Positions 13,070-25,785 of a DNA stretch of 64,000 bases are shown here, piece after piece. The notes beneath the pieces are model-generated. The model searched no databases. It was not told the origin of the DNA and worked only from the letters and a program-made list of their open reading frames with translations. Origin of the DNA: Sphagnum compactum (taxonomy: Eukaryota > Bryophyta > Sphagnopsida > Sphagnales); NCBI GenBank assembly GCA_965153455.1, contig OZ234503.1, positions 4,712,001 through 4,776,000 on the forward strand, written 5' to 3'. Numbering within the stretch: position 1 is the stretch's first letter; every line of letters begins with the position of its first letter. Position numbers and translations under genes: made by a program.

Positions 13070-13690
13070 TTTATTAGTGTTATTGGTGGTTATTAATGGA
13101 TATTGGTACTTATTCTATTTGTGGCTATTAATGTTTTTTAGTGGTTATTTTATTAATAGTTATTGGTGGTTATTCTATTAATGGCCATTAGTAGTTATTC
13201 TATTGGTGTTTATTGGTGGTTATTATATGAATGGTTACTGGTGACTATTCTATTAATAGCTCTTAGTGGCTATTCTATTAATGGCTACTGGTGGCTATTT
13301 TATTAATGGTTATTGGTGGTTATTCTATTAATGGTTATTCATGATTAATGTATTAATGGCTATTGGTGGTTATTCTACTAATGGTTATTCGTGGTTAATC
13401 TATTAATGGCTATTGGTGGTTATTCTATTAATGGCTATTGGTGGCTATTATATTAATGGCTGTTGGTGGCTATTTTATTAATGGCTGTTGGTGGCTATAC
13501 TATTAATGGTTGTTGGTGGCTATTATATTAATGGTTATTAGTGATTATTCCGTTGTAAACCATTGGTGGTTATTTTATTGGTGGATATTGATGGCTATTT
13601 TATTAATGGTTATTGTATTATAAGTTATTGTTGGTTATTATATGTTATATTACAACTATTGGTGATGATTGTATTATAAATTGTTCTTTG
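13070..13690. repeat. Degenerate TTATTGGTGG/CTATTAATGG minisatellite
   Basis: Imperfect units of about 18 bp (GGTGGTTATTCTATTAAT and variants) fill this part of the younger small CACTA element. It is the reverse-complement counterpart of 5680-6270, and the unit arrays differ between the two copies, which accounts for part of their length difference. Confidence 0.8.
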
Positions 13691-14429
13691 ATATTCTATG
13701 TTATAATATCATAGGCTATTGGTAGTTATTATATTGTAGGGTATTTAAAATTATTTTTCATAGGTTATTTTTTTATTCTAAGTTATGTTTACCTTAGGTC
13801 ATTATATTTTGTTTTAAATTATTTTAAAGTTATTATGCTTAGGATAAAATCATTTATAATAACATTAAGTACAATGACCTTGAATAATTTAAAGAATTTA
13901 ATTTAATTTGAATAATGACCTTGAAATAACATATATTAATTTAAAATAAAATAACCTAAATTATAGCCTAAAATTAGTTGAATAATTTAATTTTAGATAA
14001 TTTAAAAGCTTATAATGAACTAGTTAAGATACTTTAAGGTAAAATAACATATAATAATTTAGGGTACAATAATTTATAATAGCCTATAATAACGTAAAAT
14101 ATAAGTTAAAATAACTAAAGTAGTTTAAAATAATATATATCATAAAGTAACATAGATAAAATATTTTTAAAAAATAGAAATAAACCTATTTGCTATAGTA
14201 AATTGTAATAGTGAATTATGTTAACTAGAAATGAAACATGATGTCTACATAGTGATATTATAATGAAATAACTTTCACCAGGTGAAATCAATAAAATGCA
14301 ATGAAGTTATTTCACTTTTAAGGTCCCATAGTGATTTAAGCTAGTAAATTACACCCCACTTTGGTAGTAGTGAATGATCTTAGAAAAATGAAAGCTCCAA
14401 AATCAAATTTTCTCTCATTAAGAAGGATT

Positions 14430-14760
14430 GGGATATTCACTCAATCAATCATTGGGCCGATGACCTTTTGAAAACAAAATTGAACCTTTAGTATGGCTAA
14501 ATGTTTCCAAAAAAACAAATTAATAAAAAGATTAAACTAATATTGAATATCATATTATGCATGTTGCATTCATCAATTCTTGGTTGGGGAACCAATACTC
14601 CAATTCAAAGATCAAACATATGACAACATGTGAACACCCCTATAATAATAAGGCAATTTTTATGCAGTTGACACTACTTGCCCATGAAATAAAAAATCAC
14701 AAAGTGGATATTTGTTACAAGATTAATCCACCAAATGATTAACAATGGCCATTCATGTTT
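14430..14760 (-). pseudogene. 3' part of hAT-like transposase relic, left of the CACTA insertion
   Basis: Reading the minus strand from 14760, a broken frame gives MAIVNHLVD, CDFLFHGQVVS and YYRGVHMLS, interrupted by stops. If the 15.9-kb CACTA element is removed together with one TTT, this joins the relic ending at 30678. The order then fits a hAT-like, ZNF862/DUF4371-type transposase. The assignment rests mainly on that junction, since this half alone is weakly diagnostic. Confidence 0.5.
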
Positions 14761-15519
14761 CACTAAAAGGAAATAAGGGAATCTATGATTCTTTGTATGA
14801 CTGATTTCTTAGTCATTGAGGACACAAATGACTTAAGGCCTTAAAGTCATATCGGACAAGACATTTAGGACATTTAGTCATAAAGGACATGACATGGCAG
14901 TTCTCAGTTAATAGTCATTATGGACAATTGTGGAGTCATTGTGCCACATCAGATACACATGTTATGTGACATGGATGCCAACATGGATTGCACGTGGCAA
15001 CACATATTCCACATAGTAGTAATTTTGGATAGAAGTAATGTATAAGGTGTCAAGTAAAAACTAACTTGGATATGACTGTCTTGATTTGTAAATGAACATA
15101 AGTGTCAAGTTTACATTGGTTACGGTGTATTAAAAGGTATGTGTGTGGCATATGACAACTTGGCTTCTTTTACTACATGTGGCCATTAGTTATTGGTGCA
15201 CGTGCATGGATTTTTCCACATGTTAATCATAGATTATTAATTTGGTAGTTGTTTCAGGTGCAAAAACATGTATCTTATGAAATTGAATTTTCGTTGATTA
15301 GATATGCTGCATCATGTGATTGTGCCATGTGTCCTAATACTGATGCCATCGGTCTGACATGTGGCACTTTATAGTTTAACACATTTGTGGCTAATTTTGA
15401 CATTGCATGTAAGAGGAAGATTACATATAATCATTCCTAACTGATTATGTAATATTATTTGAGTCATTGTGGATGAATTTTGTAATTACTTTAATTTCAT
15501 GAAATGCCACGTGTAAGAC

Positions 15520-16620
15520 TCCCTGTCCCCGCCCCGGGTGTAAAACAAGTCTTCTAAACCCCCCCCTCCTGACGAAAACAAGTATTAATCTTACATTTTT
15601 TCGCTTCGCACAGAAAAAATGAGAAGTAGATAATTAGTACGAGTAAGCTGAATAAGAAAACCATTCAAGGTAAAACCTTCGGCCTTCTTGATATGTCTTA
15701 CATAGTGTGCTTCCATATTTTCAGTGGTTTCACAAACAAGACACAGATCATTTAAAAAAGGAAAAGAGAAAAAATATCCCTATTTTATTATTGAGGTATT
15801 GAGTCTGGGCATATCCCCCTGCATTACTGGAGGCACAGGGCGATGAGAAATTGCTTGTAGTCGCACTAATTGGTCATTTCCATAACATTATCTCTTCAAA
15901 CCTAGTTTTGAGTTGCTTTGCGTTACACATTGACAAAAATGAATTTATTGCCCGGCCTTGGTCTTTGAGTTAAAATATGTTGTTTGTGGTGGATTTTTCC
16001 GTATTTTCACGCGTTTTTTCAGTGTAAGCTTGAGGAAACGCACAAATATAAATTAACGCCCTATTCGCTGCGCAAATATAAGGCAAGTCAGGCTTGGCTT
16101 CGAGGTCTTTTTTTATATATATATGACAAAATGCCAAAAGAAATTTTAAAAAGTATATATTTTATTCCAAAAGCCCTGAAAACCATCAAGCAACAAAACG
16201 GCTTGTTGGTTTCACCTCGCGCCAAAATTCGAAAAAAAGAAAATTAATCATGGCTTGCAGTCCACTAGAACAATTTGCAATTATTCCATTGATTCCTAAT
16301 CATATAGGAAATTTATATCTTTCATTTACGTGCGGAGCTCGCGCCCACTACTCGATGGTGAAAACACTTCGTTGGGGTTTTAGACGATAATCCAACTTTC
16401 GTTTACTTTGATGCCGCGGAGTCAGGAAAGTGTTTTGTGTAGGATAGGTTTACGAATTTTGATGATGGCCGCTCCTTTAAAAGGGGGACGAATGTGAGGA
16501 CTGATCTACTCAAGTAGCCGATGATAAACGGTGAAAGAAAGCCCTTGGGTCGGGTTACAAACCATGTTCACGCCGGTCAAGCCTAGAAAATCCTAGACAG
16601 AACGTGCGGGTAGATGAGCA
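15520..16620 (+). other. atp6: Mitochondrial DNA insert (numt) with atp6 exon 1 and group II intron start
   Basis: GC-richer sequence unlike its surroundings. At 16250-16329 an open frame reads MACSPLEQFAIIPLIP...IGNLYLSFT, the N-terminal region of plant mitochondrial ATP synthase subunit 6. Exactly 80 nt from this ATG the frame is interrupted by GTGCGGAGC, matching the GUGYG 5' consensus of group II introns. About 290 bp of intron-like sequence follows to about 16620. Upstream sequence (15.55-16.25 kb), with an 87-codon open frame at 15984-16247, is probably mitochondrial spacer. Insert borders are estimates. It lies inside the CACTA element, so it arrived after the element existed or was captured by it. 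It is not expressed as atp6 in the nucleus. Confidence 0.72.
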
Positions 16621-17345
16621 TTAAACAATCATTATATTTGAAATAAGACTATGCAATAAAACTTTGATAATGAATTATTGTGCCAATTCAACATCATGGG
16701 TCATAACAAAGTGGGTGTCCAAAGAGACACCAAAAATAAATAAACATGTCATACAAATCTATTTCTTGCCCATTGTGAAGACAATGTTAAACAATATCTT
16801 TTACATACTTCCAACTCCATAAGGTAGATGAGCATATGGCATCTCCCACTATAAATTGATCAGTTACTTCATTTGTGACCATTAATGGGACTTCAACAAC
16901 ATGAACAACTAAAATATCTACTTTGACAAATAGATTTGGAATTACAAAGTTGTGCCATTTGTCAACCCCCCATAGTCGACTAATTTTGCCTCCTGCAACC
17001 TTCTATTTTAGGCTCTTTGGGTTGAATAACATCACCAATTGACCTACAACAAACTATAATCCCACCAAAAAATATTGCCAATAATTTACACCAAGATCAA
17101 CAAACTAAGTCAGTTCACAAAATGAACAATAACAATTTAAGACATGAAGAAAAATGGGGTACCAAGGGCGATTGCCCACCTAATAATTTTTGCCTCCTAT
17201 TTGTAAAACTCTAAAGGTGCAATCACCTTGCCCTTCAATTTTTTTCGAGTAGATTCTATTGTACAACCAAATGGATATAATCATTGTTCAAGCCAATCAA
17301 AACTCTTAGATTGAAATATAAATCCACCCAATAATCTTTGATGAA
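16621..17345. other. CACTA interior, unrecognised
   Basis: Between the mitochondrial insert and the minus-strand Ptta-like relic. Minus-strand translation is broken by stops. It could be the C-terminal part or 3' flank of the relic gene, but I cannot recognise a domain. Confidence 0.35.
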
Positions 17346-17348
17346 TTC

Positions 17349-19250
17349 TCACCTGTATTGTGGCTGAAATTTCAACACCCTCACCAATAGATTTTTTGTT
17401 GGAGATCTCAATGATTTCCTATTCACCAATTTATTGTTTATTGGTGAGGCCCGAGGTTGTAAAACAACACAAGATGCTCTTTCAAAACCATGTTTGGGGG
17501 CTTGCTGATCAATTAAATTGGGATCCGATACCACCTTTTTTGTTGGAGGAGTTGCAGTCACTACCATCTTTGATGAACCACCTTCATCTATACAACTCAC
17601 CCTAGTTTTGCCCCTAGAAAAAGAATGTACATTCCCATTGCCACTATCTACACCAGAGGTGTCCAATGGATCTAATTCAAACAACATAACAACTACACCA
17701 GCTATAACCACCACATGAAGCAATGGAGGCAATGGAAGTTGTTGTTCACAAAGAACTTTGGGTTCAACTAAACTAGGACTACCCTAGTCCTTTAGCTTCC
17801 CTAAGAAGTCTGAAAACATGGACTTGATGTCAACCAATGCTTGATTATTGGCATGTGTTTTATCCAACACATTTGAAACCTTCCCATCCAACTCAACTTG
17901 CTTAGTTTCCAAGTTGGTCAACCTTGCTGACATTCTTTTTGATACCTAAATACATTATCCACTGCCTAGCTATTAAAATGAGTTGTAAATGAAATCATTA
18001 GCATTGCCACATTACTATTGGCACCCAATTTTATCAAAAGGTCAAGGGTAACACAAAAATAGAAATTAATCATGAAAATATATTACAATTGTTCACGTTG
18101 AATCGAGTTTACAAATGTTGAGCCAGTTTGTTCAAATCCTTGCAGATTTTATACAATTCCAGTCAAACTTGGGGTTCATTGCCTTTGTTTTTTCTACAAC
18201 ACAACCCAATTATGAAGTTAAAGTATTGTATATAAAACATACAATTTTCATTCAATGAAATTGTGATGTTAATTAACCTTGAATTGTCAAAAGCACTTAC
18301 CATTCGAGCTTCCTTTCCAACTCTACCCAATCGGCCCACATTCGACAGGTTTTTCATCAGATTCCTAGCATTTACCATCTATTTTGCTTTCCTTTTTGTT
18401 TTTGGTTTACTCCAGTAAACCTTCAATTTCTCCCAATGAACAAGTTTTATGTTCGATGGGCACTTAGTTTTGCCTCCCAAATACAGAGTTTTCATCTTGT
18501 AACACTTTGTTTTCAACCATGTATTCACAACATTCTTAAACCCAACAGTAGACAACTCATTATCTACATATTCAAACTCCATGTCTAAAGTTGCCTTCAA
18601 CTTATCTAAGGATGAGGGTTCATGGCCTTCCCATTGCAAAACACTAATGTCCAAAATTTTGAGGATTAAGGTCCTCACTACCTCATCCCATGCATTGTTC
18701 CTTACACATTGTTTATCAACATCACCCCTCGCTTTTATTATGATATTGTGGGGTTTCTTACCAACGACTTGCTTAACCTCACTTGCTACATCACTTTCTT
18801 TCTTCACAACTCTCTTAGTCGCTTTAGCTACACTTTTTGATTTGACCAATGGTACAATAGCTTGTTGCATTGAAAGGATGGGTGCCTAAACTAAAACTTG
18901 ATGCACATGTGGCTGTTGCATTGGAGGGGCATTTGTTGTCCCCATATATTGTGCAACAACATTTGGAGGCGCTTGCATCTATCGCCCAAGATAGGAGAAT
19001 GTGCCATTACCCACCGCCGAGGGGGGGGTTGCATCCATGGTTGTTGCAACCACCCATGTGGTGGCTGCCATGACCACCGCCCTATTGATGTGCGCTCTGC
19101 TAGACCAGTTGACTTATATGGGGTTGGGGCAAGGGGTATACCTACTTTATCGAGAATTTGTAACAATTTCCTCTTCCTCTCCATCTTTGTCACAAAGGAA
19201 CATGCCACCACTTTAACTACCTCATGATTTTCCTCATGCATTGACTCCAC
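17349..19250 (-). pseudogene. Ptta/En/Spm-type second gene of the CACTA element, decayed
   Basis: The best-preserved piece is 18379-18870. It contains WEKLKVYWSKPKTKRK, then after a stop at 18379-18381 continues in the same frame with MVNARNLMKNL...GRLGRVGKEARM (18163-18378). This order is typical of the plant Ptta/En/Spm (TNPA-like) domain. About 225 bp downstream, 17791-17943, it reads a heptad-like stretch, RLTNLETKQVELDGKVSN followed by a second short block, suggesting a coiled-coil tail. A further open frame at 17349-17732 and an upstream 119-codon frame at 18891-19250 may belong to the same gene. The gene is transcribed away from the TNP2 relic. In living elements such proteins bind subterminal repeats. 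Confidence 0.62.
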
Positions 19251-20500
19251 ATATTCTTGAATATTTGCCCCTTAAAACCAAACAACACACAAAAAGCAGA
19301 TTTTGAATGTGGATCTTGAATCATCTCCATCCATCACAATTTTTGTCCATCGCCATACCCTCTTCAAAACTTAACAGCAACCATATAGTTATAGATGTAA
19401 TGACTACCCATTAACTTCAGTAGCATTTTCAATAAATGATGGGTGTACATGACTACATAATAAACCTACCCAAAATAAGAGCAAACCTATAATAGAAAAT
19501 TTGCACCATCTTGAAATTTCTAGAATCGTCAGAAAGACACAAAATTGGCACATATGTTGGTTAGCACTCAAGAGATAAGAGTGTGCTCCATTCTTCATTG
19601 TAAAACTAACAATTTTTACACTTGTCTCAACTGCAGCAAGAACATCACCACATTAAGATTTTTATTCTTCCAACATAGACTCTCATAAAATTACAAGTAA
19701 AAACCCACATGTTCGTTGCAATTGTCAACTTTGGACTAAAATCCCATTTTAATGGATCCTGCCTATAACCACAACGAAGAGTCTAAAACAAGTTCAAACA
19801 AAATTCCCATACACATCAGCAATTTACAAAAGACCTTTTCTTGCAACAAGTATATAACATGCATGTAGGCAATGTTCTGGACCCAAGTTTTGTGTAAGAA
19901 AGAAAGATACTATGGAAAAGAGACTAAACTGCATACATAATGTCCAAAAACCCACTGTAAAAACATTAAATAGAAGGTGACATTGGGTACAGAATTATCA
20001 TTCAATCCTAGAATGAATAGCATATCCGGTCTAAGTTGGTACCTCTTATGGGTATAACCTAAAAAAGATTCCAACCAAAGATAACAAAGAAATGTAGTGC
20101 ATGTTCTCTTTGAATAATGTACTAGCCCCAATAGAGGATAGGAATTTCCACACAAAGGTGGCACTAATGTTGTAAACTATCTCAAGATCTATGTGTCTAA
20201 ATACTGCCATGTAATACAAAACACCGCACTATGGAAAGAAATAGAATATAGTGTGTGCCGAGAGCCGAAATTTATGGTCTAGAAAAAATGTATGACAATG
20301 TGCATGCAAGAAAATTAAACCGCTAATTAGTTTGTTTGTTATGGTGTGATAATCTACAAAGCCCTAGTCAAAATAATGTTGTTCAATGACTTCAATCTTA
20401 CATGCCCAAAAAATTTAACTATACAATTTGCTCTATCATTAATACATGTTTTATCATGTAGATGTGTGTCATGAATGTTTAAAAATGATCATAATTCTTA
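19251..20500. other. CACTA interior, unrecognised
   Basis: AT-rich, with short minus-strand open frames (64 and 84 codons) without recognisable motifs. It could be 5' flank or leader of the Ptta-like gene, or captured sequence. Confidence 0.35.
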
Positions 20501-20504
20501 TAGA

Positions 20505-21895
20505 GTGTTTACTGCATGAAGTCAAAGGGAGAGGTATTGCAACATTTTTGGTGTTTCTACATTAAGCCAAAAGATACACAAGTTTTGAGATGAAAGAATT
20601 GACTATAAGAGGGGGAGAATTTACTAAAAGAGAGTGAAAGTTTCCTAAGATAGAAAGGAGTCTTCAAGAACTTAGTGTTGCCTATGCACCCCAACAAAAT
20701 GGTGTTCTAGAAAAAAACAACAGAATAATGGTGGGAAGAATTAGTTGCATACTCCTGTGTAGAAATTCCACCCTAAAATTTTTTGTGAGTTTGTTCATTT
20801 TGCTGTCTACATTCTAATAGGACATGAACTAAAGTCCTAAAAGGCAAATCACCTTTGGAAGCTTAATGTTAGTCATATGAGAGTTTTTGGTAGAATTGTT
20901 TATGCACATGTACCAAAGGAATTGAGAAAGAAGCTGGAACCAAAGAGTATGAAAAACATCTTTTTAAGTTACAATATTGATTCAAATGCCTACCATTTGT
21001 GGTGTACTGAAGAAAGAAAGAAAATCATTAGCAGAGATGTTTCATTTAGTTTGGGATTGAATATGAAGAGTATTTATAAAAATAATCTTGAAGAACAGAG
21101 CATTGATATCAAAGATGAGTAGAAACCTAATCTTAAGTTAGAATGAACATGAGGCAATGAATGCACTTAGGTCTTCCAAAAGTGGGAAAGCCATTAGACC
21201 TCATCACACTATATATGAAGATGTTTTCATTGAAGACCAATATTCAATTGCAACATGCAACCAGGTAAGTGATTCATATCAAGAGATTGATATTTTCAAT
21301 GATCATGACATTCCTCAAGAAGGAGCCTTTTTAGGGTGAACATGACAGCCACCAATCACATTTGGTGAATGGGGAAGTGATCATCCAACCTTTGTTGGTT
21401 TAACAAAATTAGTAGGATTACTAAATGAGCCTGAAGCTTGTGAGGTTGTCATGCTATCATCCGATAGATAGAAGTTTGAAAAGGTTATGCAGGAGGAAAT
21501 CAGGTCGTTACATGCAAACCAGACTTGGAAGCTTGTGATTGTCCCACCATGAATAAAGATAGTAAGATGCAAATGGGCATTTAAAGTTAAACCCAAAGTA
21601 GATAGCAATATGGAGAGATACAAGGCTTGATTGGTAGCAAAGGGCTATTCACAACTCTAGAGTTGATTATGTTGAGACATACACCCCTATTGCAAAGTTT
21701 GATAGTGTAAGGACTATCTATAGCTAAAGACTTGGAGATCATTCAGTTTGACATCAAGACTATTTTTTTAACATGGGGAGGTGAAGGAGGAAATATATAT
21801 GGAGTAGCCTGAAGGGAATTTTCAATCATGAAGAAGAAGGAAAAGTATGTAGATTATTCAAAAGTCTGTATGGATTGAAGCAAGCTTCAAGACTT
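20505..21895 (+). pseudogene. Ty1/copia retrotransposon pol fragment
   Basis: With frameshifts and stops this reads, in order, the integrase core (MKSKGEVLQHFWCFY, GGEFTKRE, APQQNGVLEKNNRIM), the integrase/RT linker at 20877-21122 (MRVFGRIVYAHVPKELRKK and IISRDVSFS), and reverse transcriptase pieces (CKWAFKVKP, YKA-LVAKGYS, PEGNF, SVWIEAS). These are the standard copia blocks in the standard order. No LTRs, primer-binding site or gag are evident, so it is truncated at both ends. It is nested in, or captured by, the 15.9-kb CACTA element. Confidence 0.88.
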
Positions 21896-24800
21896 GTGAA
21901 AATTTGCAAACCTACACTCGAAAAACAAAAACACATGATGTGGAAGAAACAACTAGCCCAGGTCGAATGCCAATAAAAACCAACTTGGTGTGTAGTAATC
22001 ATCGGTATTTGTTTTTGCAAAAGCGTCCTCCATCTCCTTTGAGGAACTAGTTTCCTTTAGGTTTGGATCCTCCCTTATTCCACCCAACCTAGCGCTTCAC
22101 TATAAAGGCTCTCCTAGTTTCAGCAAAAAGAATGTAAGTGTCATCGTCTTTATTTGATGAGTAACTTTTGCCTGCAAAAATGCGAACAATGGACAACATA
22201 ATTGTCTATGTTGTGTTACAATGAGAAGAACTAACCTATAAAAATAGACTACTTACAAGCTTCAAAATATCTACATAGAGATTTTTGCAGCAATGAAAGT
22301 GAAAGAACATGTACCACAAGGGCGGTGCTGCGAAACCTAAGGAATAAAATAATCTACACCATTTAACTAGTTATACATAAAGAATTAGACGGTTTGTAAT
22401 ATTTAGGGTTGAATTTACATATAGTTCTTTTGTTGCGTCTTGAAGAAGCTTCAACAAGCATGTAAGAGAAGCCACACGAACGTCCTTGTTACGTTCATAC
22501 TCGCATTTCTGCTCTTCAACATGTGCATTGTTGGCATCTTCCCTTTGCTCTAGAACTATGTCTTCTAGTTCCATATTCTCCATCACCTGCAACTACGACA
22601 AGTTGTTAAGTCCCTCAGATGTATAGTATCCACAATTGAAAATAGGATACATGGTAGGAATGGGCGGGAAAAAATGAATTAGAAATGTTGATGAAAGCAT
22701 GCCATTTTCATCCAAGAATATCAATAGACATTCATCCACAACTTCTAAACCATATACCTGCATAGAGCAATTTGTTCATTGTTGTCAAAAGAAGATGCAA
22801 CTTCAAAGATTGTTGTTGTTGACCATAGAGAACTACCATGAAGAAGAATGTTGTAAATATCATTTAAGGTGTAGCAGCAGCCGATTGAAATGTGCATCAT
22901 GATTTTGCCAAACTTCTTAGGTAACTACGATTTGCCTTGCTTTTTGTTTTGTAGGTAGGTAAAGCCTACATAGGTAGGTTATTTTCTTAGGAACATTTTA
23001 TTTTAATTTGAAATAAACAATTTTACTGTGCACATTTATTTAATTAGTTTGCAACATTGGAAATAAAAACATGGGATAAATTTTTTTAGTTGCAAACTAG
23101 TTTGTGACTAAGTTGTAACTATAAAATTTATCTCATATTTTTTGTCCTCCATTTCAATCTTGTAGATTGTTGCTTCACTTGCTTACCCCATCACATGTAT
23201 ACACCATTGTTATTCGGATACATTGGCTGACAAAAATTATTTCAGTGCCCAACTTTTTCTAGTCCTTTGACAGGCATTTGCTCCTTTAACAACAAATGTA
23301 GACATTTACTTACCGAAGGCTAGATGCAAGAATATGAGCAAACAACCTATATTTAAGAGTTGAATATTGCTTGAAAACTTATGAAAGGTTGAATGTTGAA
23401 GCATGGATTGTTGAATATTTTTATTCATATGGGAAGCTTTCCCATGTCTTGCCTTTTTATGTAGAAACCTTTTTGACATGTAGTTGGTTGATTTTCACAT
23501 GCAGATAGATCACTAGAATATCAACATTCACTAATTTAGCCATCCATGGATCGACAGCTATTATGCAATCTTCTGCGCTTGGTGGAAGGCAAGATTCAAA
23601 AATAATTGTATGAAACATTCCTTTTACTTCTCATTTATGTGAATTCCTATGCATGAGAACTCTAGGTGTTCATTTGAACATTATGAGTTACTATACACTA
23701 AAGGAAAATGGTCAACACTAGTAGCTCATATAGGGGTCAAATTGCTTGAAACCTTCAAGGTGTTGGTCTTCAATAAATCCCTTCTTGGTGTGCAGTTGCA
23801 ATATGTGAATGAAAATGCAAATGTCTCTACAAGAGTTTCTAGCTCCCAACCTCATCTTGAAGTTGAACTAGCATTGGGTCTTGGCACCAGTTGTTTGTTT
23901 ATTGGTGGAATGCACTGTTTGATGCATGCACACAATGCATTTTGAGTGGCAGAGCTAGCCATTGCAGTAGACATTCATATGGTATGTTGTTCTATGTTTA
24001 TGGTTAGTCTTGATGAGATCAAATGCAATAATAGAATTATTATGGCATTCAGTTGGCATTGGAAACTATGCTAGGTTTAAGGTTTAAGGCCACATTACTA
24101 AATCTATTTTTGTTTTTCTATCTCATTATTTTTGTTTTGTTGGGTTGAATAGTGCAGGCCTATGTGAATAGTTGACCCACTTGTCACTTTTCCTACTCCC
24201 TATTCCAAAGCTCCAACACGCCCCTCTTACTCCCAAAGTGTTGCAAGCTAGGGAGCGCATCCCAACTCCTTCTTCTTCCATTGTTTTCACCGTTGGACTC
24301 GCATTTGAGTCTTACGAGGAGTTTGGGGGTGCGTCAATAGTTGTTGTTTAGTGTCCCTTTTTGTTATCAAAAGAGGGTTTTGATTTTCAATCAAGGTTAT
24401 TTAATAGATTACGAGCATGTTCTTGACTTCTTTTTTCTTCCATTTTTAAATGGCTAACTTGTGGAATTTTAATAGCATTTCAAGGTTGTAAAGATTCTAT
24501 CAATAGTGGTATTTGGAATTTTGATTGTGTTAAGCAGACATCCATGTCTTATAATAGTTGCAGTTGGGATTCAAACATTTGTGGGAGGGGAAATGGCGGC
24601 AATCAATACCGGGGTTCTGTATAAATAATTAAGACGTGGTGGTGGCAGATTGCTCGCTAGTGTTTAGATAGGGTTGTCAGCAGGAGGCCTTAATACATTA
24701 ATAGGGCCTAATCATCTTGCAACACTTGCACCACTTTGTATTGGGTGATCAAGACTACATAGTTTCTTTGTTGGTGTCTTCTAGGGCTATGGGCACGATG

Positions 24801-25780
24801 CTGTTTAAATAATTTTTGGTCTCACTTTCCTATCATTCAAAGACTGATAAGTCCCCTTCTAAGGCTAAATTAATAACCCTTGAAACCCTTTCCCAAGTGT
24901 GAATTGGTGGAATGTACCTCAAGCCAGAATGCAACCATCATCTTTGTTGTTTTGAAAATGACCTTACATTCAAGTTGAATGAACTTCAAAATCCTAAGAT
25001 TGGAGAAATTTCTAATTCTCTCAATTTGGTTTTAGAGATTGTGCACATCAATGAATTTATGGAATTTTTTTGTAAAGTTCCAATTCATCATTATATATTT
25101 ATATTTAAATGGATGCATTAGAATATTTTCTTTCCAGGTGCATAGGGGCAAGGGGGGACCTTTCCAACATTTTCCTTAATTTTGGGATATTTTGCCAATA
25201 GAAAGTCGAACATCTGTTTTGGAGAATTAGCGAGTATGCAAAAAAACTTAGAAGGAGTTGGTCGAAAATAGTGTTGAATATGGGCACTATTTGGAATGGG
25301 TTTATGTACAAAAACGTGACAAAGAAATAATTGAAGATATTAAAAAAGCATGGTGGGACAAACTTTATGATTCAAATGCGTCAGATCACGAAACTGCTAT
25401 GAATTGGTAGTGGTACAAGGTTGTAATGTCCAAGGTACTAGAATTATGTTTTCTATTCCATTTTCAAATATGGACCTTTAAAGACTGCCACTTTGAATAG
25501 TGATAGCTAAAATGTGTGATTTAGATCCTAATGATCCACAAGATAATGAAACATACTGGGTTTCTAACTTTGGAATCACCTTCATTTGCAAGATGTTTTG
25601 GACACAAAAACTACATATTCAGATGGATATTTTCACACATTTTTTATTTAAGTTGTTTTTTTTCCCACCTTAGTTTCAAGTGCATGAATAATAATATTTT
25701 GTTGGTTGGTATAGGTAGTTGTAGAAATAATAAAAATCGACTGCCCCCATTTCAAATTGAATTTTTGGAGATAGTTGTGC
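21896..25780. other. CACTA interior of unknown origin
   Basis: Nearly 4 kb without a recognisable domain. A minus-strand frame at 22371-22592 is Glu/Asn-rich (LEDIVLEQREDANNAHVEEQ) and a plus-strand frame of 98 codons lies at 23649-23945. Neither matches a family I know. Long CACTA elements often carry captured gene pieces, but I cannot show that here. Confidence 0.35.
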
Positions 25781-25785
25781 ATGTA

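Larger units (their letters stand above)
11736..14372 (+). mobile_element. Non-autonomous CACTA element, younger copy (2,637 bp)
   Basis: It begins CACTACTAGGAAATG and ends CTTTGGTAGTAGTG; the reverse complement of the end, CACTACTACCAAAG, matches the start over most of 13 bases. AAT flanks both sides (11733-11735 and 14373-14375) as a 3-bp target duplication. Subterminal sequence repeats short motifs such as CACTAG, TAGTGAA and AGTGAAAC. The interior holds a tRNA-like block (12181-12237) and a TTATTGGTGG minisatellite. No transposase is encoded. It is the same family as 4924-7089 but inserted in the opposite orientation, so together they mimic one giant inverted-repeat element. Confidence 0.88.

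Noticed and set aside
4924-14372. A single giant (9.4-kb) transposon with 2-kb terminal inverted repeats
   Set aside because: Each arm has its own pair of CACTA-like ends and its own 3-bp target duplication (TTT, AAT), so two separate small elements explain it better.
15984-16247. 87-codon basic protein gene just before atp6
   Set aside because: It lies inside the probable mitochondrial insert, matches no family I know, and has no nuclear gene context; kept only as part of the numt description.
16250-16390. A nuclear gene encoding an ATP6-like peptide
   Set aside because: Only 26 codons match before a group II intron-like start and then stops; no transit peptide or promoter is visible.
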